64,000 bases of DNA from Xanthomonas hydrangeae. GTDB taxonomy: Bacteria; Pseudomonadota; Gammaproteobacteria; Xanthomonadales; Xanthomonadaceae. Both the position numbers and the translations under genes were made by a program. Shown in pieces: positions 9,947 through 19,566 of this stretch (its first letter is position 1; each line of letters opens with the position of its first letter). The notes below the pieces were generated by a model that saw nothing but the letters and a program-made list of their open reading frames with translations, was not told the origin of the DNA and ran no database searches. The DNA lies in contig LR990730.1 in NCBI GenBank assembly GCA_905142475.1, forward strand, positions 434,001-498,000, written 5' to 3'.

Positions 9947-10540
9947 ATGACTGTCAACGTGCCACACCCCCTCCGCGTCGTCGCGGTCTCCGGCGGGATG
10001 CAACGCCCGTCCAAGGCCGTCGCCCTGGCCGAGCATCTGCTGGCCCTGATCGCCGAGGCCGTGCCGTGCGAGCAACATCTGGTCGAACTCGGGGCGTTGG
10101 CACCGCAGTTCGCCGGGGCAGTCTGGCGCTCGCAGCTGCCCGCAACGGTGGAGCAGGAGCTGATCGCCGTGGAGCAGGCCGACGTGCTGGTGGTGACAAC
10201 GCCGGTCTATCGCGGGTCCTTCACCGGGCTGTTCAAGCACTTCTTCGACTTCATCCATCAGGACGCCTTGATCGACACGCCGGTCCTGTTGGCTGCAACC
10301 GGCGGCAGCGACCGCCATGCATTGGTGATCGACCACCAGCTGCGGCCGCTCTTCAGTTTCTTCCAGGCACGTACGTTGCCGCTGGGCATCTACGCCACCG
10401 ACCGGGATTTTCTGGACTACCGCGTGCACAACGAGGCCCTGGCCGAGCGGGCCAGGCTGGCGGTGCAGCGGGCATTGCCGCTGATCGCATTGACGCGGCA
10501 GCCAAGTTCCATCGCCGCAGAAAAAGTGGCTGCGGCCTGA
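9947..10540 (+). CDS. NADPH-dependent FMN reductase (MsuE-like)
   Basis: The 197-residue product begins at the ATG at 9947. It has the flavodoxin-like FMN-binding opening VVAVSGGMQRPSKAVALAEHLL, the TTPVYRGSFTGLFKHFFDFI segment typical of SsuE/MsuE reductases, and a C-terminal ATGGSDRHALVIDHQLRPLFSFF. Such enzymes supply reduced flavin to two-component monooxygenases. Its position just upstream of mesX (gap 169 bp) suggests that it supplies reducing power to the oxygen-requiring MesX/MesD route rather than to sulfonate use. That assignment is inference from context. Confidence 0.85.
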   Translation: MTVNVPHPLRVVAVSGGMQRPSKAVALAEHLLALIAEAVPCEQHLVELGALAPQFAGAVWRSQLPATVEQELIAVEQADVLVVTTPVYRGSFTGLFKHFFDFIHQDALIDTPVLLAATGGSDRHALVIDHQLRPLFSFFQARTLPLGIYATDRDFLDYRVHNEALAERARLAVQRALPLIALTRQPSSIAAEKVAAA

Positions 10541-10709
10541 GGGTCATCCGGCCCACGCTTGCCTGGCGGGCCACCACGCCCTCTTCGGCCACCGGATCCG
10601 TTGGCAATGGCCCGCTGATCCAGAAGTCCCGGCTTCCATCCAGCAGGCATCAACAGCTTCGCTGAAAAGTGCGCTCGTATTTAATCTCGAAACAAGGCGT
10701 CAGCTTGCA

Positions 10710-11711
10710 ATGACTCAGAAATTGACCTTCAGCATCAAGAGCCTTTGGTTCGATGAGGACTACCGTCCCGCGGCCAATACGCGCAACACGACCAACTTTG
10801 CCAACCTGGCCAGGGGGCAGCGTCGTCAGGAAAATCTGCGTAACACGCTGGCGATGATCAACAACCGTTTCAACGACCTGGCGCATTGGGATAATCCCAC
10901 GCTTGACCGCTACGCGGTCGAACTCGAAATCATCTCTGTCGAGATGAAGATCGGTGGGAGCGAAACAGGCGATGGATGTCAAACGGGCGATGCATTTCCG
11001 TTGATCGAGATATTGAAACCCAGCATCCTCGATAAAACGACCGGTGCGCGCATCGACGGCATTGCGGGGAATAATTTTTCCTCCTATGTGCGCGACTACG
11101 ATTTCAGCGTGCTGCTGCCAGCGCATAATCAGGACACGTCCAACTTCAGCCTGCCGGCGGAGTTCGGCAGCCTGCATGGCAAGCTGTTCAAGCACTTCGT
11201 GAAATCGGACGCCTACAAGGCGCGGTTCACCAAGTCGCCGGTCATCTGCATCAGCGTCTCCAGCAGCAAGGTCTATCACCGCACCGGAAACCGGCACCCT
11301 ATCCTGGGGATCGAATACCGGCAGGACGAAGGTTCATTGACGGATCGGTATTTCGAGAAGATGGGCCTGCAGGTGCGCTATTTCATGCCGCCGAACAGTG
11401 TCGCCCCGTTGGCGTTTTACTTTCTCGGCGACCTGCTGAACGACTACACCAATCTCGAGCTGATCGGCACCATCAGCACCATGGAGACGTTCCAGAAGAT
11501 TTACCGGCCGGAGATCTACAACGCCAATTCCGCAGCAGGTGCCATCTACCAGCCGAGCCTGAAGCATCAGGATTACTCGTCTACCCAGATCGTCTACGAC
11601 CGCGAAGAGCGCAGTCAGCTCGCGGTGACGCAGGGCAAATTCACGCAGGAGCACTTCATCAAGCCCTACGGGAACATTCTCGAGCAGTGGGCCTCCAGCC
11701 ACGCTGTCTAA
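10710..11711 (+). CDS. mesX: DUF1852 protein, probable MesX
   Basis: The 333-residue product opens MTQKLTFSIKSLWFDEDYRPA and matches the DUF1852 family as I know it, with conserved stretches NTTNFANLARG, HWDNPTLDRYAVELEIISVEMKIG and MGLQVRYFMPPNSVAPLAFYFLGDLLNDYTNLELIGTI (given here as separate family blocks). DUF1852 was named MesX after genetic work showing that it is needed, with oxygen, by the MesD class of folate-independent methionine synthases. It is followed after 28 bp by mesD, the usual pairing. The chemistry of MesX, and hence the methyl donor, is not established. No signal peptide or membrane segment is visible. Confidence 0.85.
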   Translation: MTQKLTFSIKSLWFDEDYRPAANTRNTTNFANLARGQRRQENLRNTLAMINNRFNDLAHWDNPTLDRYAVELEIISVEMKIGGSETGDGCQTGDAFPLIEILKPSILDKTTGARIDGIAGNNFSSYVRDYDFSVLLPAHNQDTSNFSLPAEFGSLHGKLFKHFVKSDAYKARFTKSPVICISVSSSKVYHRTGNRHPILGIEYRQDEGSLTDRYFEKMGLQVRYFMPPNSVAPLAFYFLGDLLNDYTNLELIGTISTMETFQKIYRPEIYNANSAAGAIYQPSLKHQDYSSTQIVYDREERSQLAVTQGKFTQEHFIKPYGNILEQWASSHAV

Positions 11712-11739
11712 TCAACACGAACGCAAGACATCACTCATC

Positions 11740-12771
11740 ATGAATAAGCTGCTCCCCACCTCAACCGCCGGTAGCCTGCCCAAGCCGTCCTGGCTCGCGC
11801 AGCCCGAAAAACTCTGGTCTCCCTGGAAGCTGCAGGACGAGGAACTGATCGAAGGCAAGCAGGACGCATTGCGCTTGTCGCTGCAGGAACAGCAGCACGC
11901 AGGCATCGATATCGTGAGCGACGGCGAGCAGACCCGCCAGCATTTCGTCACCACCTTCATCGAACACCTCAGCGGTGTGGATTTCGAAAAGCGCGAGACG
12001 GTCAGGATCCGCGATCGCTATGACGCCAGCGTCCCCACCGTTGTTGGCGCGGTGAGCCGCCCGAAGTCCGTCTTCGTCGACGATGCCAAGTTCTTGCGCC
12101 AGCAAACCCGGCAGCCGATCAAATGGGCATTGCCCGGTCCCATGACGATGATCGATACCCTCTTTGATGCGCACTACAAAAGCCGCGAAAAGCTGGCGTG
12201 GGAGTTTGCGAAGATCCTCAATCAGGAAGCCAGGGAGCTCGAAGCGGCCGGCGTGGACATCATCCAGTTCGACGAGCCGGCCTTCAATGTCTTCTTCGAC
12301 GAGGTCAACGACTGGGGCGTTGCCACCCTTGAACGCGCGATCGAAGGGCTCACCTGCGAGACCGCCGTCCATATCTGCTATGGCTACGGCATCAAGGCCA
12401 ATACCGACTGGAAGCAGACGCTTGGGTCGGAGTGGCGTCAGTACGAGGAGTCGTTCCCCAAGCTGCAGACATCCAATATCGACATCATCTCGCTGGAGTG
12501 CCACAACTCGCATGTGCCGATCGATCTGATCGAACTCGTTCGCGGCAAGAAGGTGATGGTCGGCGCCATCGACGTGGCAAGCAATACGATCGAAACACCG
12601 CAGGAGGTGGCCGACACGCTGCGCAAGGCGCTTCGGTTTGTCGATGCCGACAAGCTCTACCCGTCCACCAACTGCGGGATGGCGCCGCTCGCCCGCCACG
12701 TTGCACGAGGCAAACTCACTGCCCTCAGTGCGGGCGCAGACATTATTCGTGCAGAACTGTCGGCACGCTAG
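11740..12771 (+). CDS. mesD: Core-type methionine synthase, probable MesD
   Basis: The 343-residue product corresponds to the C-terminal catalytic half of MetE only. It opens LLPTSTAGSLPKPSWL and has DIIQFDEPAFNVFF, the zinc-ligand segment HICYG (residues near 211), LECHNS and the terminal zinc cysteine in STNCGMAPL. It lacks the N-terminal folate-binding half of MetE, which fits a folate-independent methionine synthase. Adjacency to mesX identifies the MesD family. It transfers a methyl group to homocysteine. It ends convergently with kdgT, 60 bp away. Confidence 0.88.
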   Translation: MNKLLPTSTAGSLPKPSWLAQPEKLWSPWKLQDEELIEGKQDALRLSLQEQQHAGIDIVSDGEQTRQHFVTTFIEHLSGVDFEKRETVRIRDRYDASVPTVVGAVSRPKSVFVDDAKFLRQQTRQPIKWALPGPMTMIDTLFDAHYKSREKLAWEFAKILNQEARELEAAGVDIIQFDEPAFNVFFDEVNDWGVATLERAIEGLTCETAVHICYGYGIKANTDWKQTLGSEWRQYEESFPKLQTSNIDIISLECHNSHVPIDLIELVRGKKVMVGAIDVASNTIETPQEVADTLRKALRFVDADKLYPSTNCGMAPLARHVARGKLTALSAGADIIRAELSAR

Positions 12772-12831
12772 CGCGCTGATGCTTGCGCTAGATCAGCGGC
12801 CGAAGGAGGGGAGCGGCGTTCCATATGGCCC

Positions 12832-13806
12832 TCAGCCCGGTGACGCCGCTGCCGCTGCGGTACGTTTGAGCATGCGCCAATAGCAGGCGGTGAGCAGCGG
12901 CACCAGCAACGAGGTGACGATCACCGCGCTGGCCACCAACGCGGTGGCGGCCGGTGCGGCCGCTGCGAACTGCGGCGCCATCGCTGCGATCAATGCCGGT
13001 GTAGCCACCGCCGCACCCGCAGTACTGGAGGCAGCCAAGCCTGCGGTGCCATTGCCGCCGCCGATCAGGCGATCGGCCAGGATCAGCGGCACACCGGTGA
13101 TCGCCACCACCGCCATGCCCAGCAGCACGCCATGCACACCGGTGGTGGCGATCGTGGTCAGGTCCAGCGTGTTGCCGAGTGCGAAGCCGAAGAACGGCAC
13201 CAGCGTGTGCGTGGCTTGCGCAAAGAACTGCCTTAGCTCCGCGTCGAGATTCCCAAGCGCAAGTCCTGCCAGCAACGGCAGCACGGCACCGAGGAACAGA
13301 CGCGGCTCGAACGAGGCGGCACCGCTGGCGCCCAGGATCAGCATGGTCACCAAGGGGCCGGATTCCAGCGACATCAGCACCACCGCACCGGCTTCTTCGC
13401 GGCTGCCGTATTGCTGCATCAACGAGGCATACAAGCCGCCGTTGGTCATGTCCATGGCCGCCACCAACGCCAGCACCGACAATCCTGCCATCGGGCCGCT
13501 GGGCAGGCCGCCGGGCGGCAGCACCGATTGACCCAGCACCGCCACCAGCCATGCCACGCCGATCTTGGTCAGCACCAGCGTGCCGGACTTGCGCAGTACC
13601 TGACCGGTGGCACGTAACTGGATGGTCGCGCCCATGCAAAAAAACCACACCGCCAGAATCGGGATGGTGCCGCTGATCAAGCCGTTGCTGAAGCTTCCCA
13701 AGGTGGTGCCGGCAGTTGGCCACAGCGTGTGGCAGAGCGCACCCAGTAACAGGGGGACCAGCATCATGCCGCCAGGCAATCGCTCGAGTGTGGCTTTGAT
13801 GCGCAT
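12832..13806 (-). CDS. kdgT: 2-keto-3-deoxygluconate permease
   Basis: The start at 13806 has GAGGGG upstream and gives 324 residues, matching KdgT (327 in E. coli). Ten or so hydrophobic helices are visible, with the family blocks [15 protein letters not shown] at the start, [17 protein letters not shown] near the middle and the glycine-rich [26 protein letters not shown] segment late in the protein (two pieces of one conserved region). It imports 2-keto-3-deoxygluconate, a pectin breakdown product, by proton symport. That fits a plant-tissue lifestyle. A longer reading with an extra N-terminus is not supported by a ribosome site. Confidence 0.9.
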   Translation of the reverse strand: MRIKATLERLPGGMMLVPLLLGALCHTLWPTAGTTLGSFSNGLISGTIPILAVWFFCMGATIQLRATGQVLRKSGTLVLTKIGVAWLVAVLGQSVLPPGGLPSGPMAGLSVLALVAAMDMTNGGLYASLMQQYGSREEAGAVVLMSLESGPLVTMLILGASGAASFEPRLFLGAVLPLLAGLALGNLDAELRQFFAQATHTLVPFFGFALGNTLDLTTIATTGVHGVLLGMAVVAITGVPLILADRLIGGGNGTAGLAASSTAGAAVATPALIAAMAPQFAAAAPAATALVASAVIVTSLLVPLLTACYWRMLKRTAAAAASPG

Positions 13807-14021
13807 ACAACCCCTCGGGGACGAGCGGCCATGCGCGCATGCAGGGTCTACACATGCGGCAATCGGCCATGACCGCAGCATGCGGCGTCACCCGGCGGGG
13901 TACCTGCGCGCGCCGCGAACCGATGCGGCCGCGTGCGAACGGGTTGCATGCCGGCTTGCCGACACACGCACGCTGGGCGATGGCCCGGCGTGTGTGTGTC
14001 GATCAATCAGGCATCGATGAC

Positions 14022-15467
14022 TCAGTAATTGACCTGCAACTGCAAGCGCAGCAGATCGCCTTCCACCACCGGATACGGCGCCGTGGTGACGTCGGTGCGC
14101 TTCATCTTCGAATACGCGAACACCAGCTCCAGCGCATCCATCGGTTGCCACTCGACACCGGCTTCCACTTCGTCCAGACGCATGCGCGGCGCATTGGTGT
14201 CGAACTTGGAGCCGCCGCGGTAGGTCTGCCATTTCAGGTACGGCAGCAGGGTGCCGTAATTGAAGTCGTGCTTGAACATCGCCTGCACATAACCGCCGCT
14301 CAGCGAACGGGTACGGATACGCCGCTGCGCGACATCCAGCTCCGGGCCGCGGCCCACCGTCCACTCGGCCTGCAGGCCGAACGGCTGCGGGTAGTAAATG
14401 ATGTGGGCGGCCACGCGTTGGTCGGTGTAGCCGTTCGGGTCGGTGATGGCCGGGGTGAAGCTGCGGCCACCGATGTTGACCGCCGCCGCCGTCGGCACGA
14501 AGCGGCCGCTGTAGGCGTCGGCACCCACTTCCAGATACTGGCCGTTGGCGAACTTGAACGGGTAGGTGGCGTGCACCACCGCATGCATGCCGTCGTTACG
14601 CTCGGCGCGGTTGGCGCCCTGGCCGTTGTACACGCCGGCACCGATCACGCCGTAATCGCCCGAGCCCTTCAGGCCCGACTTGACCAGGTCCTGGAAGCGG
14701 CCCTTGGCCACGGTGGGGCTGTAATAGAACACTGCACCGATATCGCGTTCGTCGCGCAGGCCGGAGTTGAGCGCGTCGGCGCGGTCCAGGGTGAGACGGT
14801 TCTGGCTGGACTGCAGGTTCTCCCAACCGTACGGCATCTTCGACTGGCCCACACGCACGCGGTATTCGCGCTTCTTGTCGAAGTAGATGTCGGCATACGC
14901 ATCGCGCAGCTGCGCGAAGTTGGAGGTGGTCGACCCGGTTGGCGTGCTCGCAAAGTCCGGCTGGAAGTACAGCGATACGTGCTCGTTGAGATCGCCGCTC
15001 AGCACCAGGCGCGCACGCCGGATGCCCAGGCTCTGGTCGTTACCGATAAAGCGGTCGCCGGGCGCACGCAGGTCCTGCGCGTCCCCGCCGATGCCCTGGT
15101 TGTAGCGGATCTGGGTGTAGCCGCGCAGGCTCAGCTTGTCGTACCACTTCTTGCCGGCCTCGCCGGGCTTGGCCGGCGCTGCTGCCGGCACGGGTGCAGG
15201 TGCGGTCTGGGCGACGGCGGTGTCGGCGGCCACCGGCGCGGCGGGCGGTGGCGGCAATGCCGGCGCGGCCGGCAGTGCAGACGCCGGCAGCTTGCCGTTC
15301 TCGTCCACCTGCACGAACTTGCCCAGCTTGTCGCGCCCCGGTGCCGGCTCGGCGAAGATCTGCTTGGTCTTGCGGTCGACGTACAGCTCCAGCTCGGCAG
15401 CCAGCGTACTGCCGCTGGCGGTCGCGCCGAGGGCGCACAGAACGGTGGCGAGATTGCGTTTTTTCAT
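14022..15467 (-). CDS. Phosphate-selective porin, OprO/OprP family
   Basis: The 481-residue product has a signal peptide (MKKRNLATVLCALGATASGSTLAAE), then a proline/alanine-rich linker at about residues 60-105. A 16-stranded barrel begins at LSLRGYTQIRYN, with RRARLVLSGDLNEHVSLYFQPDFA and RVRVGQSKMPYGWENLQSSQ as OprO/P hallmarks. The last residue is an aromatic Tyr, as expected for BAM-assembled barrels. It forms a trimeric outer-membrane channel for phosphate or polyphosphate. A possible Pho box lies about 150 bp upstream. The proline-rich spacer is a common Xanthomonas variation. Confidence 0.88.
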   Translation of the reverse strand: MKKRNLATVLCALGATASGSTLAAELELYVDRKTKQIFAEPAPGRDKLGKFVQVDENGKLPASALPAAPALPPPPAAPVAADTAVAQTAPAPVPAAAPAKPGEAGKKWYDKLSLRGYTQIRYNQGIGGDAQDLRAPGDRFIGNDQSLGIRRARLVLSGDLNEHVSLYFQPDFASTPTGSTTSNFAQLRDAYADIYFDKKREYRVRVGQSKMPYGWENLQSSQNRLTLDRADALNSGLRDERDIGAVFYYSPTVAKGRFQDLVKSGLKGSGDYGVIGAGVYNGQGANRAERNDGMHAVVHATYPFKFANGQYLEVGADAYSGRFVPTAAAVNIGGRSFTPAITDPNGYTDQRVAAHIIYYPQPFGLQAEWTVGRGPELDVAQRRIRTRSLSGGYVQAMFKHDFNYGTLLPYLKWQTYRGGSKFDTNAPRMRLDEVEAGVEWQPMDALELVFAYSKMKRTDVTTAPYPVVEGDLLRLQLQVNY

Positions 15468-15618
15468 GGGTCCGGCTCGTGCAAGGGAAACGGGTCGGCG
15501 GCAGCGTCAGGCCTGTGGCGGCCCCCCAACCGGGGCGGCGAACATGGCGTCTGAGCGCCTGCCGGGCGCCCAGGTCGTCCTGACGTAGCGGCAATGGCAG
15601 CAGTTATATTTAGATTTG

Positions 15619-15636
15619 ATGTCAGTTTGGTGACAT
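15619..15636 (-). promoter_or_regulatory. Candidate Pho box upstream of the porin
   Basis: Read on the minus strand this 18-mer has two heptamers, ATGTCAC and CTGACAT, separated by CAAA. It matches the PhoB consensus (CTGTCAT-N4-CTGTCAT arrangement) at about 14 of 18 positions by eye. It lies about 150 bp upstream of the porin start. It is also a plain inverted repeat, so another regulator is possible. Confidence 0.4.
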
Positions 15637-15639
15637 CGG

Positions 15640-16029
15640 AAGCAACTGGTCAGCGCCGCGCATGTGTCAGCTGCGTTTCCGGCGGATGTCAGTTATGCGA
15701 CGTGCGGGAGGCGAACCCATCAGCGCGCAATGTGAGGTGCGGGGCGTTTTTGCAACGCTGTCGTTGCCGCCGCGCGTCCTCAAGTCTGCAGTGCTACTGG
15801 CAAGCAGCGACGCCATGAGGCCGATAGTGATGCATGGCGGAAGGCGCGCGCGCGTACGGCAACCGCGCCGCTGTCATCGTCTTCCTGAGCAGCGGTGGGC
15901 GAGGGGACGAATGGATCAAAACGCGGCGAAGGCGGGTCGGAGCCCGCCGTCGTCTGATCAAACACCCTGGCGTATCGCCGAGCAGGTGCTGGTCAACGCA
16001 TGTCGACCAGCACCGTGCCGACGCCCGAC
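15640..16029. other. Intergenic region without a recognised gene
   Basis: About 390 bp between the porin promoter and the convergent end of the quinone reductase gene. I see no convincing ORF, RNA gene or terminator with a U-tract. Confidence 0.4.
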
Positions 16030-16917
16030 TCAGGCTGCCGGTGCCGCCTTCAATGCCGCAGCCACCGCATCGTGCAGCGAGGTGGTCGGGCGGCCGATCA
16101 ACCCGCGCAAGGTGTGGCTGTCGTCGAACAGGCTGCCGCCGCGCGAAGACGCCGAGCACTGCGCCAGCACCTGGGCGAACGGAGCCGGCAAGCCGATCTG
16201 CACCAGCGCCGCCGCATAGTCGGCTTCGGGCAGGTCGTGATAGGCCACCGGCTTGCCGGACTGCTGCGCCAGCTCGGCGGCATACTCGGCCATGGTGAAG
16301 GCGGTATCGCCGGCCAGCTCGTAGACCTTGCCGGCCTGCGGTGTGTCGGCGGCCAGCACCGCTGCGGCGGCGGCGGCATAGTCGGCGCGCGTGGCCGCAC
16401 TGATCCTGCCCTCGCCGGCGCTGCCGATCACCGCGCCATGTGCCACCTCGGCCGCGATCGAGCCGGTGTAGTTCTCGGTGTACCAGCCATTGCGCAGCAG
16501 CGCATGCGGCACGCCGCTCTCGCGCAACAGCGCTTCGGTGGCGACATGCTCGGGTGCCAGCGACAGCGTGCTGGTATCGGCGTGCAGCACGCTGGTGTAG
16601 GCCAGCAATTCCACCCCGGCACGCTTGGCCGCCTCGATCACGTTGCGGTGCTGCGGCACGCGTTCGCCCACCGCATTGGACGACACCAACAGCACGCGGC
16701 CCACTCCGGCGAAGGCCTCATCCAGGCTCTGCGGGTCTGCATAGTCGGCGCGACGCACGCTGATGTCGCGTTTTGCGAACTTTGCGAGTGACGCAGTATC
16801 GCGGGCCGTTGCTACGATGCGTGCCGCTGGCACACGCTCCAGCAAGGCTTCGACGACCAACGCGCCCAACTGCCCGCTGGCGCCGGTGACGAGGATCAGG
16901 GGGGACGTGTGTGCCAT
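16030..16917 (-). CDS. qorB: NAD(P)H:quinone oxidoreductase, NmrA/QorB type SDR
   Basis: The 295-residue product has the Rossmann motif VTGASGQLGALVVEALL at the N-terminus and follows QorB throughout (VRRADYADPQSLDEAFAGV, YTSVLHADTSTLSLAPEH, LRNGWYTENYT). It is an atypical SDR of the NmrA/TMR group that reduces quinones with NADPH in the cytoplasm. It is divergent from an HxlR regulator 134 bp away, an arrangement common for qorB/qorR-type pairs. The gene is intact and standard in length. Confidence 0.9.
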   Translation of the reverse strand: MAHTSPLILVTGASGQLGALVVEALLERVPAARIVATARDTASLAKFAKRDISVRRADYADPQSLDEAFAGVGRVLLVSSNAVGERVPQHRNVIEAAKRAGVELLAYTSVLHADTSTLSLAPEHVATEALLRESGVPHALLRNGWYTENYTGSIAAEVAHGAVIGSAGEGRISAATRADYAAAAAAVLAADTPQAGKVYELAGDTAFTMAEYAAELAQQSGKPVAYHDLPEADYAAALVQIGLPAPFAQVLAQCSASSRGGSLFDDSHTLRGLIGRPTTSLHDAVAAALKAAPAA

Positions 16918-17051
16918 GGTGAACTCCAGTTGGTATTGATAAGAGGTGTGGTCTACTATCTAGACTCTAGGTCCGCGCACTCATTATCAGGGCCGTTCGA
17001 TCCTCCACAAGGAGGCAGTTTTCTTCCCCCTGGTTACCGTGAGATACCCCC
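16918..17051. promoter_or_regulatory. Divergent promoter region, qorB / HxlR regulator
   Basis: A 134-bp gap with a local AT-rich segment (16935-16975) that includes CTACTATCTAGACTCTAGG. The segment has partial dyad character and is a candidate operator for the HxlR protein. No exact site can be claimed. Confidence 0.45.
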
Positions 17052-17486
17052 GTGAACGCGATTGCTCTGTTTCCACCGCCGCCGTCCCTGCAAGGCATGC
17101 CCTTCGACGCCACCAAGTGCCCGGTGCGCGATGTGCTCGATCAGATCGGCGACAAATGGACCATGTTGATCCTGCTGACGTTGATCCCCGGCCCGTCCCG
17201 CTTCAGCGCCATCCAGCGCGCCGTGCCGGACATCTCCAAGCGGATGCTGACCCAGACCCTGCGCAACCTCGAGCGCAACGGCATGATCACCCGCAAGGTC
17301 TACGCCACCAAGCCGCCCAGCGTGGAATATGCCTTGTCCAAGCTTGGCGTGGCGCTGCTCGGCCCGATCTCGCAGCTGCTCAACTGGGCAGGCGAAAACC
17401 ATGCCGCCATCCGCTCCGCACGCGAACGGTTCGATCGTGCCCAGCAGCCGACGGTTGCGCTGGATGCCGACGAAGCGATGGCGTAA
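17052..17486 (+). CDS. HxlR-family transcriptional regulator
   Basis: A GTG start gives 144 residues. The HxlR fold is clear: [22 protein letters not shown] (residues 22-43) with the lone sensor cysteine at 22, then [30 protein letters not shown] as helix-turn-helix, and TPP-like wing [16 protein letters not shown]. The conserved cysteine at the start of the domain is the residue oxidised by quinones or aldehydes in QorR/YodB-type members. Divergent placement makes it the likely repressor of qorB. It is intact. Confidence 0.9.
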   Translation: MNAIALFPPPPSLQGMPFDATKCPVRDVLDQIGDKWTMLILLTLIPGPSRFSAIQRAVPDISKRMLTQTLRNLERNGMITRKVYATKPPSVEYALSKLGVALLGPISQLLNWAGENHAAIRSARERFDRAQQPTVALDADEAMA

Positions 17487-17545
17487 GCGCTGTCAACCCA
17501 AGGTTGGGCCGAGTTGCAAACAACTTGGTAGCACGCCTTGAGATG

Positions 17546-17578
17546 CCTAGCACAACCATTTGCAGTTGTTGTGCTAGG
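17546..17578. terminator. Perfect hairpin between the HxlR gene and xopB
   Basis: CCTAGCACAAC (17546-17556) pairs perfectly with GTTGTGCTAGG (17568-17578). It lies between two convergent genes. There is no U-tract on either side, so it is a hairpin-type transcript end at best. Confidence 0.45.
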
Positions 17579-17721
17579 TACTCTACCGCTCTTGTTGGAT
17601 TAAGCAGCAGGCAACGGCGCTGACTTCGCCAGCGCCGTGCATCCCTCGAAGCTGCGGAGCGAGGTCTCCCAATGACCCCCCAACCAATGATCGCAACCCC
17701 GGCTATCCCGTGGATTACGGC

Positions 17722-19566
17722 TCAGGGTGCGGGTTGGTGCGAAGTATCAGACACAGCCAGGTCCTGATACGGAATACGTTCGGCCAAAGGAGTTTCGCCA
17801 TATCCAAGTTTACGGGCCAGCGCGGGAAGGGCCTCGAAGCTTGCATTCATGCCTTTGACAATCGCGGTTCCTACATGACGAAGGAACTCGCTCCTGGGAG
17901 CCAAAATCTGATGCAACTCTTCTGCGGTAATCTCCCGTTCTTCGCTTTCCATGTGCTCGCTTGCTCGCGTCAGAATGAGTTGCACAACGCGCGCGTGCTT
18001 GGCATTGTCCGATTCGAATAGCCCAGGAACATGCACGCGACCGCCAAGCGCCAGCGCGTTCAGAGCGATGGCTTCGATCGGATTGAAGACGGCGCTCCGG
18101 AAGATACGTAGCATCTTTTCCGAGAGCAATCCTGTGGCTTTGTCGCTGGCGATCAGCGGGATCATCCCGACAATGGATGCTAGCCCCATAGACTTGACAG
18201 CTGTGCTTTCGCCGGGAGCAATATCGAGCGCATGGCGCGTCATCTGCTCAATCGCCTCCTCCGGGCTCATGTTCTCGCCGGGATGCGCCATCACGCCATC
18301 CTTAATGCTCTGGAACAATCCAGCACGCATCAACTCTTCGCTTTCCTTGACTTCGGGTGGAATGCCCGAAGCAGCGCCAAAAATGGCAGCTTCGGTTGTC
18401 GTCGTATTGGCCGCAAGATCACCTAATCCTGATTTAAAGCCTGCGTACTGCAAGACGTTATTGGGGAATGACACAACTGAAGAGATGGCACCGGCTTTCA
18501 TCGCCTTGGGGAGCAAGTCGCGCATGGACCAGTCCTCACCTTTCATACCCTTGATGATTGCAAGCACACACATGGTGTCCATGGTCTCGATTATAAAAGG
18601 GGGCACTGAATCGATCCCGGCCAATTGCAGAGCATACTGACTGGGCGAGAAATTTTTGCCGAAGATGGCTTTTTTCAATAGTTCAGAAGCGCCGAGTTCC
18701 CATGCTGAGCCGAGTATGCTGCTGACGCCGATGCTACCAGCCAGGCCGCCGAGCTGGAATTCTTTCTTGGTCGCTACATGTAGCAATTCCTGTGCACCCA
18801 GACGAACCTGGAGGTCCTCGTCCCCTTTGAGTTTCTGGTTGATGAACGTCGACAGGACATCGTCATTGGACATGACATTGGGGGCGCACGAGGCGAGGAA
18901 CGCTTTCGCGCTTACGTGGCTTCCGTCTGCCATCTCGATCAACGCGTTTGAACCAAATGCTGCAGAGCCCTGCTGAATCGCCTTAAGCAACAACGGGATA
19001 TGAATGTCAGCATTGATTTGCTCAGCTGTCCGCTCTGACGAGTCGGCGGTGGGCATCAGTTGCGCCGTTTCCACCGTGAATGCGTCCTTAAACTCCTCAA
19101 GCGCTTTCTCCGGGTCTCGACGCGACGCCATCTCTAGTCGGACCCCCTCAATGCTCGCGGTCTGTGACGGGAATGGCTGGTCAGCCTGCGCGAAAGATAA
19201 CAACGCGTGCACGACCGGGTTGTCAGAAACAAGTCGGCCCGACTCCCTGCGCACCGAGCCGACATGCCCGGGTTTTTGAAAAGCCGCTAACGAGGTCAGT
19301 AGTGGGGTTTCCAATTCCCTGTTATCAGTGTGGCCGGAGCCTTGCCCGGCAGCCTCGGGGCTAGCTGGCCGGAGGCTTACACCGCGCCGCTGCGGGGGCC
19401 TGGTGGTTGGTAGCCTGCTGTCGTCGGACTGACGGTAGACGCTATGGCTAAGCTGCGCGTCAGGTGCCAAACCCGAATTGTTATCCGTGCCAGATTCAGG
19501 TTGGCGTATGTGATCGAGTGACGACAAGGAATGGGATCGTGCAAGCACTGCCTTCATACTGTTCAC
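17722..19566 (-). CDS. xopB: Type III effector XopB (HopD1/AvrPphD family)
   Basis: The 614-residue product matches XopB of Xanthomonas euvesicatoria in length. It carries long blocks shared with Pseudomonas HopD1: SGRLVSDNPVVHALLSFAQ, LGAQELLHVATKKEFQLGG, GSIGVSSILGSAWELGASEL and SPQSEYALQL-like SPSQYALQLAGIDSVPP. The first 60 residues are Ser/Arg-rich and unstructured, as expected for a type III secretion signal. A second ATG at codon 4 is an equally good start. XopB family members suppress plant immunity inside host cells. No exact PIP box was found upstream. The gene is more AT-rich than its neighbours and is flanked on the far side by IS remnants, so it was probably acquired. Confidence 0.9.
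   Translation of the reverse strand: MNSMKAVLARSHSLSSLDHIRQPESGTDNNSGLAPDAQLSHSVYRQSDDSRLPTTRPPQRRGVSLRPASPEAAGQGSGHTDNRELETPLLTSLAAFQKPGHVGSVRRESGRLVSDNPVVHALLSFAQADQPFPSQTASIEGVRLEMASRRDPEKALEEFKDAFTVETAQLMPTADSSERTAEQINADIHIPLLLKAIQQGSAAFGSNALIEMADGSHVSAKAFLASCAPNVMSNDDVLSTFINQKLKGDEDLQVRLGAQELLHVATKKEFQLGGLAGSIGVSSILGSAWELGASELLKKAIFGKNFSPSQYALQLAGIDSVPPFIIETMDTMCVLAIIKGMKGEDWSMRDLLPKAMKAGAISSVVSFPNNVLQYAGFKSGLGDLAANTTTTEAAIFGAASGIPPEVKESEELMRAGLFQSIKDGVMAHPGENMSPEEAIEQMTRHALDIAPGESTAVKSMGLASIVGMIPLIASDKATGLLSEKMLRIFRSAVFNPIEAIALNALALGGRVHVPGLFESDNAKHARVVQLILTRASEHMESEEREITAEELHQILAPRSEFLRHVGTAIVKGMNASFEALPALARKLGYGETPLAERIPYQDLAVSDTSHQPAP

Noticed and set aside
13960..14001. GACACACGC ... 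GCGTGTGTGTGTC pairing after the porin gene as a terminator.
   Set aside because: The stem is register-ambiguous because of the GT repeat and lacks a U-tract.
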